Shown: positions 15,177 through 22,673, counted from the first letter of the stretch. The stretch: 23,505 nt of DNA from SFWF01 sp045638145 (GCA_045638145.1 JAZUAU010000009.1:1-23505), one strand, 5' to 3'. A program made the numbers and translations. The notes: generated by a model from the letters alone, not told the origin.

Positions 15177-15197
15177 TTTAAACGAATTTCGTTTAAA
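15177..15197. promoter_or_regulatory. Perfect 21-bp palindrome, probable XRE operator
   Basis: TTTAAACGAA (15177-15186), one central T, then TTCGTTTAAA (15188-15197) form uninterrupted 10-bp arms about 50 bases upstream of the XRE gene. A plus-strand TTGACT lies directly before it at 15171-15176, so the palindrome would fall in the spacer of a rightward promoter; the -10 there is weak (TTAAAT). Confidence 0.65.
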
Positions 15198-15260
15198 TAT
15201 ATTTGCTACCACACCACACCCTTAGTTGCGACACGAACCTCCCTACCACAAGGGAAACCA

Positions 15261-15300
15261 AAAACGACTTGGCAGAAAATGTCAAGCCGTTTTGTTCTTT
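15261..15300 (+). terminator. Strong hairpin with T-rich tail, possible end of a small RNA
   Basis: Arms AAAACG/CGTTTT (15261-15266, 15288-15293) enclose CTTGGCA/TGTCAAG (15268-15274, 15280-15286) around a GAAAA loop, followed by a T-rich tract to 15300. No gene precedes it on the plus strand, so it may end a short transcript beginning near the palindrome. It also contains the GGCAGAAAA version of the repeat core found to its right. Confidence 0.6.
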
Positions 15301-15314
15301 AGAAACCTATATCA

Positions 15315-15525
15315 GCCTTTCAGAATAAAATGCAGAAAGGCTTTTCTCCGAGCGAAGAATTATTAATTTAAAACGGTTAGAATCAGATGCAGGAGCGTTT
15401 TTCTACCATACCAAAAAGCAAAATAGACAGACTTTGATGCAGAAACTCAATTTTTAGCTCCATAGGCTTACTGAAAATCAAGACTTTCAGAATAAGATGC
15501 AGAAAGCCTTTTCTCCGAGTGAAGA
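15315..15525 (+). repeat. Degenerate tandem hairpin repeats with an ATGCAG core
   Basis: Four units with an ATGCAG core start at 15330, 15387, 15437 and 15497, and a GGCAG variant lies at 15271, giving spacings of about 50-60 bases. Units at 15317-15358 and 15484-15525 are 39/42 identical. The first is a clean hairpin GCCTTTC/GAAAGGC (15315-15321, 15335-15341) followed by TTTT; the last keeps CTTTC/GAAAG; the 15387 unit has AAAACG/CGTTTT flanks. No ribosome sites precede the ATGCAG triplets, so a noncoding role is more likely than peptides. The whole 15126-15621 gap otherwise holds only the palindrome, the hairpin at 15261 and the aldolase terminator. Confidence 0.7.
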
Positions 15526-15564
15526 TGTATGTCGATACCTCGAGCGAGGAAAAAGGCTTAACGA

Positions 15565-15592
15565 AAAAAGACCCGATCACTCGGGTCTTTTT
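15565..15592. terminator. Bidirectional terminator downstream of the aldolase gene
   Basis: AAAAAGACCCGA (15565-15576) and TCGGGTCTTTTT (15581-15592) are perfect 12-bp arms with loop TCAC. It lies about 30 bases beyond the aldolase stop on the minus strand and can also stop rightward transcripts from the repeat region. Confidence 0.92.
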
Positions 15593-15621
15593 GAATGTTC
15601 TGCGCTTATTGTGAAAGTCTA

Positions 15622-16485
15622 TTATGCCTTTCCAACAGAGCCGAAGAGCTCCATCTTCTCTCTTACAGTAGCCTTGATAGCTTCTACGCCGGGAGCAAGA
15701 ATCTTTCTGGGGTCGAAGCCCTTACCAACAAGGTCCTTACCCTCTTCGATATACTTTCTAGTCTCTGCTGCAAAAGCGAGCTGGCACTCGGTGTTAACGT
15801 TAATCTTGGAAACGCCGAGAGAGATTGCCTTCTTAATCATATCAGCAGGGATACCTGTGCCGCCGTGAAGAACGAGTGGCATTTCACCTGTAAGCTCCTG
15901 AATAGCAGCAAGGGTATCGAAGGAAAGGCCTGCCCAATTTTCGGGATATTTACCGTGAATATTACCGATACCTGCAGCGAGCATTGTAACGCCGAGATCT
16001 GCAATCATCTTGCACTCTGCGGGATCAGCAACCTCACCGCCGCCGATAACACCGTCTTCTTCACCACCGATAGCGCCAACCTCTGCCTCGATGGAGAGAC
16101 CGAGCTTACTGGTAAGCTCTACGAGCTCCTTAGTCTTTTCAATGTTTTCCTCGATAGGATACTTAGAGCCGTCGAACATTACCGAAGAGAAGCCTGCTTC
16201 GATGCACTTCTTTGCGTGCTCATAAGAACCATGGTCAAGGTGGAGAGCAACGGGAACGGTGATACCGAGCTCGTCGATCATACCCTTTACCATACCAACA
16301 ACGGTCTTGTAACCGCACATATACTTACCTGCGCCCTCGGAAACGCCGAGAATTACCGGAGATTTTAACTCCTCAGCGGTGAGCAGGATAGCCTTTGTCC
16401 ATTCGAGATTATTAATGTTGAACTGACCAACAGCATATTTGCCGGCTTTAGCCTTGTTCAGCATTTCTTTTGCAGAAACCAACAT
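15622..16485 (-). CDS. fba: Class II fructose-bisphosphate aldolase
   Basis: Zinc-dependent aldolase splitting fructose 1,6-bisphosphate to DHAP and glyceraldehyde 3-phosphate in glycolysis, or the reverse in gluconeogenesis. 287 residues from the ATG at 16485, which has GGAGG 9 bases upstream; an in-frame ATG at 16494 directly abuts that site and is rejected. Catalytic and metal residues fit: HLDHG (Asp84, His85), EAEVGAIGG (Glu134), GNIHGKY (His178) and VLHGGTGI (His207), with SKINVNTE for phosphate binding. It stands alone between its own promoter and terminator. A tagatose-bisphosphate aldolase (GatY/KbaY-like) is the main alternative; no sugar-specific neighbours support that. Confidence 0.95.
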   Translation of the reverse strand: MLVSAKEMLNKAKAGKYAVGQFNINNLEWTKAILLTAEELKSPVILGVSEGAGKYMCGYKTVVGMVKGMIDELGITVPVALHLDHGSYEHAKKCIEAGFSSVMFDGSKYPIEENIEKTKELVELTSKLGLSIEAEVGAIGGEEDGVIGGGEVADPAECKMIADLGVTMLAAGIGNIHGKYPENWAGLSFDTLAAIQELTGEMPLVLHGGTGIPADMIKKAISLGVSKINVNTECQLAFAAETRKYIEEGKDLVGKGFDPRKILAPGVEAIKATVREKMELFGSVGKA

Positions 16486-16522
16486 ATAAAACATCCTCCA
16501 AAAATTGTTATTTTCTAATACT

Positions 16523-16550
16523 AATATACCACAATTATATTAAAAATCAA
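16523..16550 (-). promoter_or_regulatory. Aldolase gene promoter
   Basis: Minus-strand TTGATT (16545-16550) and TATATT (16523-16528), 16 bases apart, with an extended -10 TGG directly before TATATT. It lies about 40 bases before the ATG at 16485. Confidence 0.7.
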
Positions 16551-16569
16551 GGGGATTAATCTAAAATTT

Positions 16570-17403
16570 TTAAATATTTTTCTCGGGTTTTGTCTCAAGC
16601 AAAGATGGGTCTGCAAGATAGCCCTTGAGAGCACGGAAGGCTTTTGCGAAATAAAGTCCCGAACAGATTCTTTCATCCATTACAACACCAAGAGGCATAC
16701 ACTTTTCAAGAACGATTTCGCCGTTTTTCCTTTTAGCAACCTCACGGTTTTTACCAATCGCAATAAATACACTTGTGGTTCCGAAATTGTAAATGTGATG
16801 ATAGATATGGTTGGTGCGGATTGAAGCAAGGTTTGTAATGGTGAGAGATGCGTGAAATGGAGAAAGGTCAGTAATGAACTTTGGAAGAAGTCCGTAACGG
16901 TCAAGCAGTTTAAATAAACCAACTGCAATATTGCAAACACCGGGAAGCGAAACCAAGAAGCTTATCATCTTGTCGGTGTTGTTTTTGGTTGACGCCTTCT
17001 GATTATCCTCAACGTAAGCGTTCATCTTCTCGTTTACCTCAAAAATATTATCGTCAAGCTCGAACTGAACCTTTGACATAGTTTCCTCCTCGGTAACGAG
17101 GCTTTTAAGCACTACCATTGCAACCTTAAATTCCTTATGGGTGTAAATTTTCTTGTTGACGATGAAGTTATTCAGAAGAGGAAATTCATAAACCGTTCTT
17201 AGATACGCAGCAGTTACAACCGACATATGGGTAAGACGGACACCCTCCTTACGCTTTGAATTTATATAGTTTTGAATAGGTTCAATAGGAATATCAACCG
17301 TCGTCATATTCATAGCGTCGTTGCGTTTGTTCATTATGTATGGAACTACCGTATACATAGGGTCTGCTTTTCTTACCCTTTTTCCATCTGCTCTAAAAGC
17401 CAT
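16570..17403 (-). CDS. Stand-alone 2-oxoacid dehydrogenase E2-like/CAT-fold acyltransferase, divergent active site
   Basis: 277 residues from the ATG at 17403 (GGAGG 7 bases upstream). The fold resembles the catalytic domain of 2-oxoacid dehydrogenase E2 and chloramphenicol acetyltransferase: FPLLNNFIVNKKIYTHKEF early, SPFHASLTITNLASI in the middle, and PLGVVMDERICSGLYFAKAF near the end. There is no lipoyl or E1/E3-binding domain and no dehydrogenase neighbour, so it is not an ordinary complex subunit. The usual catalytic HxxxDG is replaced: Asp243-Glu244-Arg245 and then Cys247-Ser248-Gly249 occupy the DHRVVDG position, so the catalytic His and Asp are both missing. Similar DERIADG versions are, as I recall, common in Clostridia homologs. 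Substrate and activity are unknown. Confidence 0.85.
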   Translation of the reverse strand: MAFRADGKRVRKADPMYTVVPYIMNKRNDAMNMTTVDIPIEPIQNYINSKRKEGVRLTHMSVVTAAYLRTVYEFPLLNNFIVNKKIYTHKEFKVAMVVLKSLVTEEETMSKVQFELDDNIFEVNEKMNAYVEDNQKASTKNNTDKMISFLVSLPGVCNIAVGLFKLLDRYGLLPKFITDLSPFHASLTITNLASIRTNHIYHHIYNFGTTSVFIAIGKNREVAKRKNGEIVLEKCMPLGVVMDERICSGLYFAKAFRALKGYLADPSLLETKPEKNI

Positions 17404-17438
17404 AGCTTTTCCTCCGTTCACAATTCATTAACAATTTT

Positions 17439-17467
17439 ATTCTACCCTAAAAATCGACATTTTGCAA
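17439..17467 (-). promoter_or_regulatory. Promoter of the E2-like gene
   Basis: Minus-strand TTGCAA (17462-17467) and TAGAAT (17439-17444) are 17 bases apart, about 36 bases before the ATG at 17403 and just beyond the SEDS gene terminator. Confidence 0.65.
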
Positions 17468-17486
17468 CAAAAAAATAAACTTACTG

Positions 17487-17517
17487 AAAAAGGACGTCGA
17501 TTTTATTTGACGTCCTT
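17487..17517 (-). terminator. Terminator of the SEDS gene, overlapping its stop codon
   Basis: AAGGACGTC (17490-17498) and GACGTCCTT (17509-17517) are perfect 9-bp arms, with a T-run on the minus strand from the A bases at 17487-17491. The right arm includes part of the TAA stop of the SEDS gene. Confidence 0.88.
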
Positions 17518-18655
17518 AGCTGTGAAGATATATAGTTCTTGAGTTTCGGTGCTTGTAAACGCTGAGCATTACTCCGACCGAAAGCATAAGACAAAGAAGA
17601 CTAGTTCCGCCCGCCGAGAAGAAGGGCAGGGTTACGCCGATTACGGGCAGTACCGAGGTGCACATTCCTATATTTATGACGGTCTGTCCGAGAATCATTG
17701 CAAAAATCCCGACCGCGATATACATTCCCCGCTCGTCACTGCAAAGCTTTCCGACCTTTAAGGCACGAAGGCAGATTGCCGAAAGAAGAATTATAACGGC
17801 AAGGCATCCGAGAACACCGAGCTCCTCACCTATGCTCACGAAGATAAAATCATTATAGCTTTCAGGAACGGTATTAGTCTGAGTAAGCTCTCCCTTAAAA
17901 AGGCCCTGACCTGAAAAGCCTCCGTTTGCAAGGGCGATTCTTCCCTGCCATTGCTGATAATCAGCACCAAGCAGGTCGTCCTCAAGATTAAACATTCCAA
18001 TAATTCGCGAGCGTTGGTCATCGTTCATTATAAAGAAATAAATAAGGGGCGAAGAAACAACAAGCGCCACAAGTGCGATTATATAATATCTTACTTTAAG
18101 CCCTGCCGAGAAGAGCATTGCAGCAACCATAAATGCGAAGATGAGTGCCGTTCCCGCGTCACCCTGAACAAGTATTAATCCCACGGGGAAACCTCCGTGA
18201 AGAAGCAGAGGGAGTAAGGTTTTCAGCTTGTTTATATCCTGTTCCTTTGCATAGCCGAGATGTGCCGCAAAGGTGATTATAAAGCAGACTTTAAGAAGCT
18301 CGGACGGCTGGAAAGAAATTCCACCCGGGAGTAGCAACCACGCCTTGTCGTCTGTGCCTGCAGGAGCAAATCCGATAAAAAAGGTTAAAATTACGGGAAT
18401 AAGACCAACAGGGGCAATAAGATACCACCGTTTCAGCATAGATTTATAATCTATATTTGAAATGATGAGCGCCGCTACAAGACCGCCGAAGCCGGCGCCC
18501 GCCTGGGTCCAGAATTCAGCAAGACCTCCTGTATAAAGTGTTGAGGACATTACGGCAATCGAGCCGTAAGCCGTTGTAACAAAAACGAGCAAGAACATAA
18601 TCTTATCGGTCTCGCGAATATAGTCGGCTATTGCGCCAAAGGACCTTTTTGCCAT
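17516..18655 (-). CDS. rodA: SEDS-family peptidoglycan glycosyltransferase, RodA-like
   Basis: 379-residue polytopic membrane protein of the FtsW/RodA/SpoVE family, which polymerises lipid II with a class B PBP. Motifs: ISFQPSELLKVCFIITFA, LVQGDAGTALIF with the catalytic-type aspartate, TVPESYNDFIFVSIGEELG, and LPVIGVTLPFFSAGGTSLL. About ten hydrophobic segments are visible. The family cannot be split safely between RodA and FtsW/SpoVE by eye; the absence of division genes and the single-gene setting favour RodA. The ATG at 18655 has GGGGTG upstream. It is divergent from fhs with its own promoter. Confidence 0.9.
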   Translation of the reverse strand: MAKRSFGAIADYIRETDKIMFLLVFVTTAYGSIAVMSSTLYTGGLAEFWTQAGAGFGGLVAALIISNIDYKSMLKRWYLIAPVGLIPVILTFFIGFAPAGTDDKAWLLLPGGISFQPSELLKVCFIITFAAHLGYAKEQDINKLKTLLPLLLHGGFPVGLILVQGDAGTALIFAFMVAAMLFSAGLKVRYYIIALVALVVSSPLIYFFIMNDDQRSRIIGMFNLEDDLLGADYQQWQGRIALANGGFSGQGLFKGELTQTNTVPESYNDFIFVSIGEELGVLGCLAVIILLSAICLRALKVGKLCSDERGMYIAVGIFAMILGQTVINIGMCTSVLPVIGVTLPFFSAGGTSLLCLMLSVGVMLSVYKHRNSRTIYLHS

Positions 18656-18690
18656 AATGCCACCCCCTGAAAACTGAACTGTCCGTCATT

Positions 18691-18719
18691 ATTTTATAAT
18701 ATTTTTATAATATTTGCAA
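18691..18719 (-). promoter_or_regulatory. Candidate promoter of the SEDS gene
   Basis: Minus-strand TTGCAA (18714-18719) and TAAAAT (18691-18696) are 17 bases apart, about 35 bases before the ATG at 18655. The region is very AT-rich, so alternative -10 hexamers exist. Confidence 0.55.
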
Positions 18720-18727
18720 GTAAACTC

Positions 18728-18756
18728 TTTATTATTTTAAAAAAGTATGATACAAT
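18728..18756 (+). promoter_or_regulatory. Candidate promoter of the fhs-tsaE-tsaB-rpiB-upp-ppa operon
   Basis: TACAAT (18751-18756) preceded by TGA (extended -10) lies about 53 bases before the fhs ATG. The -35 at 17 bases (TTTATT, 18728-18733) is poor, so recognition would rest on the extended -10. Confidence 0.6.
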
Positions 18757-18809
18757 ATCAGTAATATACTATGTCTATGCCCTTTAATTCTTAAATGAGG
18801 TGAAAATTT

Positions 18810-20474
18810 ATGTTATCTGATATTGAAATTGCACAGGGCGCTAAAATGCTCCCAATTACCGAAATCGCAAAAAATCTTGATGTTTCGGCCGACGACCTTG
18901 AGCTTTACGGAAAGTATAAGGCAAAGTTATCCGAGGAGCTTTTTGAAAGGGTGGCAAACAACCCCGACGGAAAGCTTATCCTTGTAACCGCAATCAACCC
19001 CACTCCTGCAGGCGAGGGCAAGACCACCACTTCGGTCGGTCTCGGACAAGCAATGCCCCTTATCGGCAAAAAGGCTGTTATTGCTCTTCGTGAGCCTTCC
19101 CTCGGTCCCGTTTTCGGAATCAAGGGTGGTGCGGCAGGCGGCGGCTATGCACAGGTTGTTCCTATGGAAGATATCAATCTTCACTTTACGGGCGATATGC
19201 ACGCTATTACTGCGGCAAACAATCTTCTTTGCGCTCTTCTTGACAACCACCTCCAGCAGGGAAATCTTCTCGGCATTGACCAGAGAAGAATCGTTTTCAA
19301 GCGCTGCCTTGATATGAACGACAGAGCGCTCCGCTACGTTAACGTAGGTCTTGGTGGCAAGGTAAACGGAATCCCCCGCGAGGACGGCTTCCAGATTACC
19401 GTTGCGAGCGAGGTTATGGCTATTCTTTGCCTCTGCTCCGATCTGCAGGATTTAAAGCGCAGACTTGGCAATATCCTCGTTGCCTACACCTATACGGGCG
19501 ATCCTGTATTTGCCCGGGATTTAAAGGCAGAGGGCGCTATGGCGGCTCTTCTTAAAGATGCTATTAAGCCTAACCTTGTTCAGACCCTCGAGAACACCCC
19601 CGCTATTATGCACGGCGGTCCCTTTGCTAATATTGCACACGGCTGTAACTCGGTTCGTGCTACAAAGCTTGCTTTAAAGCTCGCAGATTACACCATTACA
19701 GAGGCGGGCTTCGGCTCCGACCTCGGTGCAGAGAAGTTTATGGACATTAAGTGCCGCCTTGCAGGACTGAAGCCCTCGGCAGTAGTACTTGTTGCAACCG
19801 TTCGCGCACTTAAATATAACGGCGGTGTCCAGAAAGCTGACCTTGCGGCAGAAAACCTCAAGGCGCTCGAAAAGGGTATCGTAAACCTTGGCGCACATAT
19901 TGAAAATATGAAGAAATACGGCGTTCCCGTTGTTGTTGCAATAAACCGCTTCGGTACCGATACCGACGCTGAGCTCAAGATGATTGCCGATTACTGCGAG
20001 AAACTCGGTGCTGACTTTGCTCTCTCCGAAGTCTTTGCAAAGGGCGGCAAGGGCGCTGTTGACCTTGCGAAAAAGGTTGTTGCCGCTTGCGAGAAGGAGT
20101 CAAACTTTGCTCCTATTTATGACGCTAACCTCTCTATCAAGGAGAAGATTACCGCTATCGCAAAGACAATTTACGGTGCCGACGGTGTTGCATTTACTGC
20201 TGATGCCGAAAAAAACATTAAGGAAATTGAAGCGCTTGCAGAGGGTATGCCCGTCTGCATTGCAAAAACGCAGTATTCCCTTTCGGACAATGAAAAGGCT
20301 CTCGGCAGACCGACAGGCTTTACAATCACAGTTCGGGAGGTTAAAATTTCTGCAGGAGCAGGCTTTGTCGTTGCCCTGACAGGCTCTATTATGACAATGC
20401 CGGGACTACCCCGTGTACCTGCCGCAAACAATATCGACATTTCCGAAGACGGAAAGATAGTTGGACTTTTCTAA
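18810..20474 (+). CDS. fhs: Formate-tetrahydrofolate ligase
   Basis: ATP-dependent ligation of formate to tetrahydrofolate, giving 10-formyl-THF for purines and fMet, and the first methyl-branch step in acetogens. 554 residues, the normal length. ATP site: NPTPAGEGKTTTSVGLGQA; other family segments are REPSLGPVFGIKGGAAGGGYAQV read as two adjoining motifs (REPSLGPVFG then IKGGAAGGGY), FTGDMHAITAANNLL, TEAGFGSDLGAEKF and the terminal MTMPGLPRVPAANNID. AATGAGGTGA lies upstream of the ATG. Its TAA overlaps the tsaE ATG (TAATG). No other Wood-Ljungdahl genes are in the window, so acetogenesis cannot be claimed. Confidence 0.98.
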   Translation: MLSDIEIAQGAKMLPITEIAKNLDVSADDLELYGKYKAKLSEELFERVANNPDGKLILVTAINPTPAGEGKTTTSVGLGQAMPLIGKKAVIALREPSLGPVFGIKGGAAGGGYAQVVPMEDINLHFTGDMHAITAANNLLCALLDNHLQQGNLLGIDQRRIVFKRCLDMNDRALRYVNVGLGGKVNGIPREDGFQITVASEVMAILCLCSDLQDLKRRLGNILVAYTYTGDPVFARDLKAEGAMAALLKDAIKPNLVQTLENTPAIMHGGPFANIAHGCNSVRATKLALKLADYTITEAGFGSDLGAEKFMDIKCRLAGLKPSAVVLVATVRALKYNGGVQKADLAAENLKALEKGIVNLGAHIENMKKYGVPVVVAINRFGTDTDAELKMIADYCEKLGADFALSEVFAKGGKGAVDLAKKVVAACEKESNFAPIYDANLSIKEKITAIAKTIYGADGVAFTADAEKNIKEIEALAEGMPVCIAKTQYSLSDNEKALGRPTGFTITVREVKISAGAGFVVALTGSIMTMPGLPRVPAANNIDISEDGKIVGLF

Positions 20475-20899
20475 TGACTGAATTTATATCAAATTGCCCT
20501 GCCGAAACCGAGAGCTTTGCCGAAAAACTCGCAAGTAAGCTATCGGGCGGCGAGGTTATCGCCTTTCGTGGCGGAATGGGAATGGGCAAAACCTGCTTTA
20601 CAAGGGGACTGGCTCGTGGGCTCGGTTTTGAGGGCTCTGTCACCTCCCCCACCTTTGCCCTTGTAAATGAATATATCGGTGGCAGACTGCCTTTATACCA
20701 TTTTGATATGTACCGTGTTGAGGGTTGGGAAGACCTTTACTCCACGGGATATTTCGATTATATCGAGATGAGTGGTGTTATTGCCGCTGAGTGGAGCGAA
20801 AATATTGAAACCGCACTCGAGGGCAAGGTAATTACCGTAGAGTTTGAAAGACTTTCCGACAAGTGCCGCAAAATTACAGTAACGGGAGTGGACTTATGA
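20474..20899 (+). CDS. tsaE: tRNA t6A biosynthesis ATPase TsaE
   Basis: 141 residues. P-loop FRGGMGMGKT (31-40), then VTSPTFALVNEY, LYHFDMYRVEGWEDL and VIAAEWSENI, all in the order expected for TsaE (YjeE/YdiB). It assists the TsaB-TsaD pair in threonylcarbamoyl transfer to A37 of tRNA. Its ATG overlaps the fhs stop, and its stop overlaps the tsaB ATG (ATGA), so translation is coupled on both sides. Confidence 0.96.
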   Translation: MTEFISNCPAETESFAEKLASKLSGGEVIAFRGGMGMGKTCFTRGLARGLGFEGSVTSPTFALVNEYIGGRLPLYHFDMYRVEGWEDLYSTGYFDYIEMSGVIAAEWSENIETALEGKVITVEFERLSDKCRKITVTGVDL

Positions 20900-21594
20900 A
20901 AATTTTAGCTTTAGAATGCTCTGCAGGTCCTGCTTCTGCCGCTGTTATTGAGGACAGCAAGATTATCGCCTCGGCATTTACAAACGTCAGAATGACCCAT
21001 TCGCAAACACTACTTCCCATGATGAAGAAGATGCTTGACGAAAATGGCATTTCGGTGTCGGATATTGAGGCTTTGGCTATAAGTAGCGGACCCGGCTCCT
21101 TTACGGGAATTAGAATAGGTATCAGCGCAGTAAAAGGTCTTGCCGCACCGAAGGGACTCCCCTGCTACGGTGTTTCAACCCTTCGCGCAATAGCCGAAAA
21201 TCATCGTGATTTCAAGGGTATTATCTCGGCGGTTATGGATGCCCGTTGCAATCAGGTCTATAACGCTCTGTTTCGGGTGGAGGGCGGTAAAATCACAAGA
21301 CTAACCGAAGATAGAGCACTTATGATAGACGAGTTATTAGAGGAACTCGCGAATTATAGTGAAAATATAATAATATCTGGCGACGGTACAGCACTTTTCG
21401 AAAAATATAAATCCGAAAAACTGCTCATCGCGGATGAAAACTGCCGTTTTCAAACGGCAGAGGGTGTGGCAAAAGCATCTTTAGAATATGCACCCACAAC
21501 CCCCGACAAACTAAGACCGTTTTATCTGAGATTGCCTCAGGCAGAACGAGAACTTAAAAGGAGAGAATTAAATGAAAATTGCAATAGGTTGTGA
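20896..21594 (+). CDS. tsaB: tRNA t6A biosynthesis protein TsaB
   Basis: 232 residues from the ATG at 20896. The ASKHA-fold N-terminus MKILALECSAGPASAAV and the hallmark AISSGPGSFTGIRIGISA identify TsaB (YeaZ/YdiC), the scaffold partner of TsaD in the t6A transferase. The last 23 bases overlap rpiB. TsaD itself and RimI, frequent neighbours, are not next to it here: rpiB follows instead. TsaB together with TsaE and the Sua5 half of the fusion at 6693-8294 gives three of the four t6A proteins in this window. Confidence 0.95.
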   Translation: MKILALECSAGPASAAVIEDSKIIASAFTNVRMTHSQTLLPMMKKMLDENGISVSDIEALAISSGPGSFTGIRIGISAVKGLAAPKGLPCYGVSTLRAIAENHRDFKGIISAVMDARCNQVYNALFRVEGGKITRLTEDRALMIDELLEELANYSENIIISGDGTALFEKYKSEKLLIADENCRFQTAEGVAKASLEYAPTTPDKLRPFYLRLPQAERELKRRELNENCNRL

Positions 21595-22012
21595 CCACGG
21601 TGGACTTGAGCATAAGAACGCCATAAAAGAGCATCTTGAAAGCCGCGGCTTTCAGGTTGTTGACTCGGGAATTTACGAGCAGATGTCAGTTGATTATCCC
21701 GATATTGCCCAAAAGGTGTGCGCCAATATAGTAAGCGGAGAATGTGAGCGCGGAATCCTTGTTTGCGGAACGGGAATCGGTATGAGTATTGCCGCAAACA
21801 AGATAAAGGGCATTCGTGCGGCCGCTTGTAGTGAGCATTTCAGCGCAAAGTATACAAGACTTCACAATGATTCGAACGTTTTGTGTCTTGGAGGCAGAGT
21901 TGTCGGTGTCGGCACCGCCATTGAGCTTGCAGACCTTTTTGTTGATACGGAATTTGAGGGCGGACGCCACGCAACCCGTGTTGCAAAGATCACAAATATA
22001 GAAAACAAATAA
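21572..22012 (+). CDS. rpiB: Ribose-5-phosphate isomerase B
   Basis: Interconverts ribose 5-phosphate and ribulose 5-phosphate (pentose phosphate pathway), feeding PRPP synthesis. 146 residues with GCDHGG near the N-terminus, VDYPDIAQKV, GILVCGTGIGMSIAANK (active-site Cys65) and LHNDSNVLCLGGR. AAAAGGAGAG lies in the end of tsaB before the ATG. A related allose- or galactose-6-phosphate isomerase is the alternative, but the nucleotide-salvage neighbour upp favours RpiB. Confidence 0.95.
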   Translation: MKIAIGCDHGGLEHKNAIKEHLESRGFQVVDSGIYEQMSVDYPDIAQKVCANIVSGECERGILVCGTGIGMSIAANKIKGIRAAACSEHFSAKYTRLHNDSNVLCLGGRVVGVGTAIELADLFVDTEFEGGRHATRVAKITNIENK

Positions 22013-22028
22013 AAAAGAGGTAATAAAA

Positions 22029-22658
22029 ATGAGTAAGGTAATGATTTTTGACCATCCCCTTATCCAGCACAAGCTTTCTATTCTCCGTGACGAGAGAACC
22101 GGCACAAAGCAGTTCCGCGAGCTTATTAGCGAGATTGCAATGCTTATGTGCTACGAGGCAACTCGCGACCTTCCTCTTGAAGACGTAACCGTTACTACCC
22201 CCATGGAAAAGATGACCGCAAAGAGAATCTCGGGCAGAACACTTGCCTTTGTTCCCATTCTCCGTGCAGGTCTCGGTATGGTTGACGGTGTTTTAAACCT
22301 TATCCCTGCCGCAAAGGTAGGCCATATCGGTATGTACCGCGACCCCGAAACCCATCAGCCAGTTGACTATTATTGCAAGCTGCCTGCTGACCTTTCAGAG
22401 CGTGAGGTTTACCTTCTTGACCCGATGCTCGCTACGGGCGGCTCGGCTATCGATGCCGTTGCAAGAATTAAAGAATTTAACCCCAAGGGTATAAAGTTTA
22501 TGTGCATTATAGCTGCTCCCGAGGGTGTTGAGGCGTTTACAACCGCTCATCCAGACGTTGAGGTTTACTGTGCCGCTCTTGATCGCCAGCTTAACGACCA
22601 TGCTTATATCCTCCCCGGTCTTGGCGATGCAGGCGACCGCATCTTCGGCACTAAATAA
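22029..22658 (+). CDS. upp: Uracil phosphoribosyltransferase
   Basis: Pyrimidine salvage: uracil + PRPP gives UMP + pyrophosphate, in the cytoplasm. 209 residues, the usual length. PRPP-binding loop LLDPMLATGGSA (129-140), PILRAGLGMVDG, and the C-terminal uracil-site segment YILPGLGDAGDRIFGT. AAGAGGT precedes the ATG, 16 bases after rpiB. The following gene encodes pyrophosphatase, which removes the pyrophosphate formed. Confidence 0.98.
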   Translation: MSKVMIFDHPLIQHKLSILRDERTGTKQFRELISEIAMLMCYEATRDLPLEDVTVTTPMEKMTAKRISGRTLAFVPILRAGLGMVDGVLNLIPAAKVGHIGMYRDPETHQPVDYYCKLPADLSEREVYLLDPMLATGGSAIDAVARIKEFNPKGIKFMCIIAAPEGVEAFTTAHPDVEVYCAALDRQLNDHAYILPGLGDAGDRIFGTK

Positions 22659-22673
22659 TTGGAGGTTTTCTCT

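Noticed and set aside
15315..15525. CRISPR-like array
   Set aside because: The units are degenerate, form hairpins with differing stems, have no fixed-length unique spacers, and no cas genes are nearby.
15497..15868. Peptide or protein starting at the last ATGCAG, and short peptides at the other ATGCAG units
   Set aside because: No ribosome site precedes any of the ATGs, the frames end at different short distances, and the long one runs antisense through the aldolase terminator and gene.
15598..16368. Long plus-strand ORF across the aldolase region
   Set aside because: It is antisense to a well-conserved class II aldolase with all active-site residues, and has no ribosome site or recognisable domain.
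18656..18809. THF or other riboswitch upstream of fhs
   Set aside because: The likely 5' leader is only about 45-50 bases and AT-rich, with no stable paired structure that I can see.
22659..22673. Upstream TTG start for pyrophosphatase
   Set aside because: It overlaps the GGAGG ribosome site that serves the TTG at 22674.
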